The notes beneath the pieces are model-generated. The model worked only from the letters and a program-made list of their open reading frames with translations, had not been told where the DNA came from and did not search any database. Shown here in pieces: positions 37,857 to 43,322 of a stretch of 45,441 bases of DNA (its first letter is position 1; each line of letters opens with the position of its first letter). The DNA is from Bacteroidota bacterium (GTDB taxonomy: Bacteria > Bacteroidota > Bacteroidia > Flavobacteriales_F > PHOS-HE28): positions 1 to 45,441 of the forward strand of contig JAFDZF010000122.1 of NCBI GenBank assembly GCA_018267055.1, in the 5' to 3' direction. Position numbers and translations under genes: made by a program.

Positions 37857-38867
37857 ATGGACAAGCGCGAATTCCTCCGGACCGGCGGCCTATTGGGCAT
37901 GGCCGGGCTGCTGCCCTTACCCAAGTTGTTCGCCGGCGATCCGCCCGCCCAGCGGGCGGCGGGCGGCTGCGTGCTCATCCCCTCCGAGACCGCCGGACCG
38001 TTCCCATTGGACCTCACCGACAACACCTACTACTTCCGCCAGGACATCCGGGAGGACCGGACCGGCGCGGCCCTGCGGATGCGGCTCCGCATCATCGGGC
38101 TGGAGAACTGCCTGCCCATGGCCAACGTGCGCGTGAACATCTGGCACTGCGATGCCGATGGGGTCTACAGCGGCTACCCGAACCAGCAGGGCGGGCTGAA
38201 CACGACCGGGCAGACCTTCCTGCGCGGCTACCAGCTCGCGGATGCCAACGGTGAAGTGGAGTTCCTGACCATCTTCCCGGGCTGGTACAACGGCCGGGTG
38301 TGCCACATCCACTTCCAGGTGCATGTGAACTCCAGCTACTCCGCCGTATCGCAGCTCACCTTCCCCATCGTGGAGAAACAGGCGGTCTACACATCCGAAC
38401 CGGCACTCTACCCGAACGGGACGGACCCGCTGACGCCCTCGCAGGACGGCATCTTCAGCGATGGCTACCAGTACCAGGAGGCCACCCTCACGCTCAACGA
38501 CCAGACCGCGGAGTACGCGTCCTTCCTGGAGGTGGCCGTGCAGGGGGCCGGCGTCGTCACCGGATTGCAGGAAGTGCGCAACGCGGAGCAGTTCACCCTG
38601 GGCCAGAACCAGCCGAACCCATTCGCGGACCGCACCGTGGTGCCCATCGTGCTGAAACAGCCCGGCGACCTGCTGCTGGAGCTGTACGACCTCCAGGGCC
38701 ATAAGGTGGCGAGCGTGCAACGCAACGGCCTGCCCGCGGGCGAGCACCGGATCGCACTGGAGCTGGAAGCCCTGGGCCTGCGCACGGCCGACTACGTGTA
38801 CCAGGTGCAGGTGACCAACACGAACGGTGCGTGGCGCACCTGCAAGCGGATGACCGCCTTGCGCTAG
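37857..38867 (+). CDS. Exported intradiol ring-cleavage dioxygenase with Tat-like signal and T9SS tail
   Basis: A 336-residue protein. The N-terminus K-R-E-F-L-R-T-G followed by a hydrophobic run to about residue 27 is a Tat-like signal with Lys-Arg in place of Arg-Arg. The intradiol domain follows: V-N-I-W-H-C-D-A-D-G-V-Y (first Tyr ligand), P-G-W-Y (second) and C-H-I-H-F (two His ligands), so the iron site is complete. From about residue 250 a T9SS type A sorting domain follows (Q-N-Q-P-N-P-F-A-D, L-Y-D-L-Q-G-H-K-V, L-P-A-G-E-H). It is clearly related to the gene at 20351-21298 in plan but well diverged. Catechol-type ring cleavage outside the cytoplasm is the likely chemistry; the substrate is unknown. 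Confidence 0.9.
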   Translation: MDKREFLRTGGLLGMAGLLPLPKLFAGDPPAQRAAGGCVLIPSETAGPFPLDLTDNTYYFRQDIREDRTGAALRMRLRIIGLENCLPMANVRVNIWHCDADGVYSGYPNQQGGLNTTGQTFLRGYQLADANGEVEFLTIFPGWYNGRVCHIHFQVHVNSSYSAVSQLTFPIVEKQAVYTSEPALYPNGTDPLTPSQDGIFSDGYQYQEATLTLNDQTAEYASFLEVAVQGAGVVTGLQEVRNAEQFTLGQNQPNPFADRTVVPIVLKQPGDLLLELYDLQGHKVASVQRNGLPAGEHRIALELEALGLRTADYVYQVQVTNTNGAWRTCKRMTALR

Positions 38868-38884
38868 GGCCGGCCAGGGAGGAA

Positions 38885-38925
38885 GAACGAAGAAGCCCGG
38901 AGGGATCCTCCGGGCTTCTTCGTTC
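38885..38925. terminator. Bidirectional terminator hairpin between convergent genes
   Basis: The left arm 38885-38903 and the right arm 38907-38925 pair perfectly as a 19-bp stem with a 3-nt loop. It lies between the convergent dioxygenase (ends 38867) and OmpA (ends 38947) genes. No long T-run follows on either strand, but position and stem strength make a shared terminator very likely. Confidence 0.8.
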
Positions 38926-38946
38926 AAAACGATGGGCGACCCAAGG

Positions 38947-39834
38947 TCATTGATCCGCCTCGGAGGCCTGTTTCAGCCCATCCTCGATCATGTTGTAGAA
39001 CTGGTCCATCTTGGGCAGGATCACGATGCGGGTGCGGCGGTTGGCCGACTTGTGCTCGGGCGTGTCGTTGGCGAACAGCGGCACGTACTGGCCGCGGCCG
39101 CCGGCCGTGATGCGCGAGGGCGCCACGCCGAGCTGCTGGGTGAGCACGCGGGTGATGGCCGTGGCCCGCAGCACGCTGAGGTCCCAGTTGTCCTTGATGC
39201 AATCCTTGCTGATGGGCACATCGTCGGTGTGGCCCTCCACCAGCACTTCCATGTCGGGCTTGTCGTTCACCACCTTGGCCACCTTGCCCAGCACTTCGTT
39301 GGCGCGCTCGGAGATGGTGGTGCTGCCGCTCTTGAAGAGCATCTTGTCGCTGAGGGAGATGAACACCACGCTCTTCTCCACGTTCACGGTCACGTCGGTG
39401 TCGTTGAGGTTGCCGAGGGAGCTCTTGAGGCTGACCACCAGGGCGAGCGTGACGGAATCCTTCTTGTCCAGCGCGTCCTGCATGCGGCGGATCTGCAGGT
39501 CCTTCTCCTTGATGCTTTCCAGCGACTTCTCCAGGTTGGCGGCCTCCTTGGCGGAAAGCGTGGCCATGTTACCCACATTGTTGAGCAGCGCGGCGTTGGT
39601 GGTGCTCAGCTCGCCCACCTGGTCCTTGAGGTGCTGGTTGCTCAGCTCCAGGCCCGCCACCTTGGATTCCACCGTGGCCTTCGCACTGTTGCAGAGGTCG
39701 AGGTCACGGCGCAGCATGTCCATTTTGTCCAGCAGGGTCTGGTTGGAGGCTTGCAGCGCGGTGTACTTCTTCTTGGAGACGCAGGAAGGGAGCAACGCGA
39801 GGAGGAGCAGGGCGCAGAGTATCGGACGTGCCAT
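38947..39834 (-). CDS. OmpA-family lipoprotein with coiled coil
   Basis: A 295-residue protein. The signal ends L-L-P-S-C (Cys18), a lipobox, so it is an outer-membrane lipoprotein. Residues ~25-130 are a coiled coil (L-D-K-M-D-M-L-R-R-D-L-D-L). The last ~120 residues are an OmpA C-terminal peptidoglycan-binding domain: V-E-G-H-T-D-D-V-P, N-W-D-L-S-V-L-R-A-T, then N-R-R-T-R-I-V-I at the end. It tethers the outer membrane to peptidoglycan, as do similar Bacteroidota proteins. ATG 39834 gives the proper signal; a TATCTTGG box lies 22 nt upstream. The longer open frame to 39897 is not supported. Confidence 0.93.
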   Translation of the reverse strand: MARPILCALLLLALLPSCVSKKKYTALQASNQTLLDKMDMLRRDLDLCNSAKATVESKVAGLELSNQHLKDQVGELSTTNAALLNNVGNMATLSAKEAANLEKSLESIKEKDLQIRRMQDALDKKDSVTLALVVSLKSSLGNLNDTDVTVNVEKSVVFISLSDKMLFKSGSTTISERANEVLGKVAKVVNDKPDMEVLVEGHTDDVPISKDCIKDNWDLSVLRATAITRVLTQQLGVAPSRITAGGRGQYVPLFANDTPEHKSANRRTRIVILPKMDQFYNMIEDGLKQASEADQ

Positions 39835-39856
39835 GGCCGGAGGGTTTGGATCCGGG

Positions 39857-39864
39857 CCAAGATA
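39857..39864 (-). promoter_or_regulatory. Putative -7 box of the OmpA lipoprotein gene
   Basis: TATCTTGG on the minus strand, 22 nt before ATG 39834. Confidence 0.5.
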
Positions 39865-39917
39865 CGGCCGTGCGTTACGCGGGCCGCGATCGGGCATTGG
39901 GAAGGCAAAGCCCGCGC

Positions 39918-40595
39918 ATGTTCACCGCCTCGATCTTCCTTCCCCTGGCCCTGCTCGTCGGCACCCCGCCAACGACGTATCCGGCGCTCAAGTCGGCCAT
40001 CGAGGCCCGGCGCACCGCGTTCCAGCGTTCCTATGAGCACGCCGACAGCACCGCACGGCAAGCGGTGATCGACAGTGCCCGGGCGTACCTGTTCGACCGC
40101 AGCACACTAGATCTTCTCCCCGCCTGGTACGGCACGCCCTGGGACTTCAACGGCACTACGCGCACGCCGCGGCAGGGCACCATCGCCTGTGGCTACTTCG
40201 TGAACACGGTGATGCAGGACGCCGGCTTCCGGCTGCCGCGGGTCGCCTGGTCGCAACGGGACGCGGAGGGGATCACGCGGGCCCTGGCGGGCCGGGTGGA
40301 ACGGTTCCGCGACCGGCCGGTGAGCGACGTGACGGCCTGCCTCGAAAAGCAGGGTGATGGCCTCTACGCCGTAGGGCTCGACCACCACGTGGGCTTCCTT
40401 GTGCGGCGGGACGGGGTCTCGCGGTTCGTGCACAGCAATTACTACCGCCCGAGCGAAGGCGTGATGAGCGAGCCGCTGGACGGCGACAACCCGTTGGCGC
40501 ATTCGCGCTACCGCATCGTGGGCACCCTGCTCACCGACGAGCTGATGCGGGCCTGGGTCACCGGGGCGGACCTGGCGGGCCGTCAGCGGCCATGA
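39918..40595 (+). CDS. Exported Cys/His peptidase-like protein, NlpC/P60-like
   Basis: A 225-residue protein with a short hydrophobic N-terminus (3-15), probably a signal peptide. The middle contains P-W-D-F-N-G-T-T, then G-T-I-A-C-G-Y-F-V-N-T-V (about 91-102), followed by Y-A-V-G-L-D-H-H-V-G-F-L-V about 60 residues later and F-V-H-S-N-Y-Y. The order Cys, then His-x-Gly, is what one expects of an NlpC/P60-type papain-fold peptidase or amidase, but the match is weak and I cannot name a family with certainty. It could act on the cell wall. It is divergent from the OmpA gene and 104 bp before the JmjC-like gene. Confidence 0.65.
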   Translation: MFTASIFLPLALLVGTPPTTYPALKSAIEARRTAFQRSYEHADSTARQAVIDSARAYLFDRSTLDLLPAWYGTPWDFNGTTRTPRQGTIACGYFVNTVMQDAGFRLPRVAWSQRDAEGITRALAGRVERFRDRPVSDVTACLEKQGDGLYAVGLDHHVGFLVRRDGVSRFVHSNYYRPSEGVMSEPLDGDNPLAHSRYRIVGTLLTDELMRAWVTGADLAGRQRP

Positions 40596-40633
40596 TCAGT
40601 GCATCCGATCCCCACGCCGGTCCCGGATCGCCC

Positions 40634-40641
40634 TAACTTGG
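40634..40641 (+). promoter_or_regulatory. Putative -7 box upstream of the JmjC-like gene
   Basis: TAACTTGG, 57 nt before ATG 40699. Confidence 0.4.
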
Positions 40642-40698
40642 GAGGACCGGCCCGGACGCCTGCCCGGAACGCCGGACGTTCTTCCCACCACAGGCGCC

Positions 40699-41574
40699 AT
40701 GGAAAAGCTTGCTCAGTTCCGGAACGGCAGTGTTCCGGTGGATCGCCGCGAAGGGCTCAGCCCGCGGGAACTCCTGCATGAATACGACCTGCGGGGCCGC
40801 CCCGTGATCGTGGATCACGCACGGCCCTGGCCCGCCCTGCACCGATGGTCCTTCGAGCTGTTCCGCACCCGGTACGGCCACCTCACGCGCACGGTCGGGG
40901 GCCGCACGATCACGCTGGCGGAGCAGATCGACCGCATCCACACCTCCACCGAGGAAGACCCGGCCCCCTACCCCTTCAACTTCGACCTGCGCGAGAGCTT
41001 CCCGGAGCTGCTCCAAGACCTGCGCCCCCGCCTCTCCTACGGCCGGCGCGACCGCACGGAACACGCCCTGGTGCCGCGGCCGCTGCTGAACGGCACCACG
41101 GTGCACGAGCTCTTCTTCGGCGGACGGGGCTCGTTCTACCCCGTGCTCCACTACGACCTGCTGGGCATGGCCACGCAGATCACGCAGATCCGCGGCGACA
41201 AGGAGTTCTTCCTCTTCCCCCCGGACCAGACACCGCTTATCTATCCCCGGACCGACAACCCGCGGCTCTCGCAAGTGGGCAACGCCTTCGCGCCGGACCT
41301 GGAGCGGTTCCCGCTCTACCGCTATGTGAAGCCGCACTATGCCCGCGTGCGCGAAGGGGAAACGCTGTTCTTCCCGCCCGGGTGGTGGCATGCCACGTGG
41401 ATCGACGGCCCCTCGATCACCTACGGCCGCACCGTGCTGAACGCGGGGAACTGGCGGCGTTTCGCCCGGGAGAAGTACACCAACTGGAGACGGAGCAACC
41501 CCATGCTGGCCCTGCCCGCCTTCGCGGCCTGCCGGGCGCTGGGCCTCATGCTGTCGTTCACCGAGCTGCTCTGA
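40699..41574 (+). CDS. Cupin-like (JmjC/Cupin_8) putative 2-oxoglutarate oxygenase
   Basis: A 291-residue protein. The pattern P-V-I-V-D-H-A-R-P-W-P-A-L near 34-46 is the usual start of the Cupin_8 domain. The iron site is H-Y-D (about 152-154) with the downstream H in F-F-P-P-G-W-W-H (about 225-232). Q-I-R-G-D-K-E-F-F-L-F-P-P near 164-176 matches the conserved strand. So it is likely an Fe(II)/2-oxoglutarate-dependent hydroxylase of a protein or small molecule; the substrate is unknown. A C-terminal hydrophobic stretch (~270-288) could dock to a partner. Confidence 0.85.
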   Translation: MEKLAQFRNGSVPVDRREGLSPRELLHEYDLRGRPVIVDHARPWPALHRWSFELFRTRYGHLTRTVGGRTITLAEQIDRIHTSTEEDPAPYPFNFDLRESFPELLQDLRPRLSYGRRDRTEHALVPRPLLNGTTVHELFFGGRGSFYPVLHYDLLGMATQITQIRGDKEFFLFPPDQTPLIYPRTDNPRLSQVGNAFAPDLERFPLYRYVKPHYARVREGETLFFPPGWWHATWIDGPSITYGRTVLNAGNWRRFAREKYTNWRRSNPMLALPAFAACRALGLMLSFTELL

Positions 41575-41599
41575 GCGCCCGGAAGGAGAAGGATGCATC

Positions 41600-41637
41600 G
41601 CGCGGTGGACAGGATCCGCGAGGGAACCGTTTTTTTT
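41600..41637 (+). terminator. Possible terminator after the JmjC-like gene
   Basis: A run of eight T (41630-41637) follows a weak stem (tcgcg / cgcga, loop about 15). The run is on the plus strand 55 nt after the stop codon of the JmjC-like gene. The stem is poor, so the call is tentative. Confidence 0.35.
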
Positions 41638-41695
41638 CGTGGTCGGCCAACACGGGGGCGGTGATCCAACGTCCTAGCGCAAGAACCTTCCCACC

Positions 41696-43192
41696 ATGGA
41701 ACCACGGACCGTCCTACCCCACCCCGGCGCACGCTTCGCGCTGACCGGCCTGCTGGCCGCGGTCCTGGTACCCCTCCAGGGGCAGACGGTGACCAACGGC
41801 TCGGTGACCGGGCCGGTGGGCAACAGCATGGTGTGGGCCCTGCCGGGCTGGACGGCGTGCAGCCAGCCATCGAACAATTCACCGGACGTGCTGGACATGA
41901 GCTTCGCCTCGTGGAACGGCTCCACCACGGTGACGCCCACGGCATCGCCCGACGGCGGCTCGTGGCTGGGGCTGGCCAACGGCGTGGACCCCGTGGAGCA
42001 GGAATGCGTGAGCGGCGCCATGACCGGCTTGACGGTGGGCAGCTCCTACCAGCTGCGCTTCTGGGGTGCCTGCTTCGGCAGCGGCCCGGGCAGCTATGCC
42101 AACGGCAGCCCGGTGGTGCTCACCCTCACGATCGGCACCAGCCAGCAGGAGTTCATCATCCCGATGGCGGCCGGCACGTGGCTGCCGCTGGCGATGTGCT
42201 TCACGGCGGACGCCACCGAGATGGACTTCACCATGCAGACCTTCTCCGGCGGCGGCTACGGCAGCTTCGACGGGTTCACCGTAGGGCCCAGCAACGGGAA
42301 CACCGACGTGCTGCCGGACACCGTGCTCTGCCTGGGCGGTACGCTGCTGCTGGACCCGGGCCTGGCCAACGCCGCCTATATATGGCAGGACGGCTCCACG
42401 GACGGGACCTTCCTGGTGGACGCCCCCGGCACGTACTGGGTGGACATCACCACCGCCTGCGGCACGGGCCGAGACACGATCGAGGTGACGGGCGTGACGC
42501 CCGGCCAGCTGGACCTGGGCCCCGACACCACGCTCTGCACCGGGACCACCTGGACCATCGCCCCGGGCCTGCCGGGCGCCTATGAATGGCAGGACCATTC
42601 CACGGCCCATGCCTATACCGTGACCACGGCCGGCACCTATTCCGTGGCCATCGACGGGAGTTGCGGGCTGCTGCGCGATACCGTGGAAGTGAGCGTGGCG
42701 CCCCCGCCCGCCGTGGACCTGGGGCCCGACACCCTGTTCTGCGCGGGCGGCGTGTTCCTCCTGGACGCCACGCTGGCGAACGCCAGTTACCATTGGCATG
42801 ATGGCTCCACCAGCGCCGCCTTCCCCGCCACGCAGGCGGGCCTCCATTGGGTGGCGGTGACGGTGGACGGCTGCAGTGCGCGCGATTCGATCCTGCTGGC
42901 CACCGAGGAATGCGGGGTGCTGGTGGACATGCCCAACATCTTCTCCCCCAACAGCGACGGGCACAACGACCGGTTCATACCGGTGACGCTCCGGGGCGTG
43001 TCCACCTCCGCGCTGACGATCTACAACCGCTGGGGCCAGGCGGTGTACGAGACCGACGACGTGCGGCAGGGCTGGGACGGCCGGGTGGCCGGCACGGCCT
43101 GCGCCGAGGGCACCTACTTCTGGTGCATCCGCTACCGGAGCACCCTGGACGTGGCCGCCACGCAGAGCGGGCACGTGCTGGTGGTCCGCTGA
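41696..43192 (+). CDS. Surface adhesin-like protein with T9SS type B (gliding) sorting domain
   Basis: A 498-residue exported protein. Signal peptide hydrophobic 13-25, cleavage near L-Q-G before Gln30. Residues ~30-200 form a carbohydrate-binding-like jelly-roll (M-V-W-A-L-P-G-W near 45, W-G-A-C-F-G near 121, F-T-V-G-P-S near 197). Three Ig-like modules follow with the repeated core D-T-x-x-C-x-G-x-x-x-L-D near 209, 280 and 345. From about 405 the gliding-type domain (P-N-I-F-S-P-N-S-D-G-H-N-D, I-Y-N-R-W-G, W-D-G-R) ends the chain. Likely attached to or released from the cell surface by T9SS. Confidence 0.9.
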   Translation: MEPRTVLPHPGARFALTGLLAAVLVPLQGQTVTNGSVTGPVGNSMVWALPGWTACSQPSNNSPDVLDMSFASWNGSTTVTPTASPDGGSWLGLANGVDPVEQECVSGAMTGLTVGSSYQLRFWGACFGSGPGSYANGSPVVLTLTIGTSQQEFIIPMAAGTWLPLAMCFTADATEMDFTMQTFSGGGYGSFDGFTVGPSNGNTDVLPDTVLCLGGTLLLDPGLANAAYIWQDGSTDGTFLVDAPGTYWVDITTACGTGRDTIEVTGVTPGQLDLGPDTTLCTGTTWTIAPGLPGAYEWQDHSTAHAYTVTTAGTYSVAIDGSCGLLRDTVEVSVAPPPAVDLGPDTLFCAGGVFLLDATLANASYHWHDGSTSAAFPATQAGLHWVAVTVDGCSARDSILLATEECGVLVDMPNIFSPNSDGHNDRFIPVTLRGVSTSALTIYNRWGQAVYETDDVRQGWDGRVAGTACAEGTYFWCIRYRSTLDVAATQSGHVLVVR

Positions 43193-43322
43193 TCGCGGAC
43201 CATCGGGAAACGCCGCGGGCACGGCGCTGCATGCATGGCTTTCGGCCTTCTGAATGTACTGATCAAGTGCGGATCGAGGTCGTGCCTACTGAGCGATCAC
43301 AATGCCGGAGCGGCCGCAGCCA
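43193..43322. other. Intergenic region between convergent surface-protein genes
   Basis: 130 bp without a recognised gene. A weak stem (cgccg / cggcg around 43212-43227) is the only fold seen. No promoter box or T-run stands out. Confidence 0.5.
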
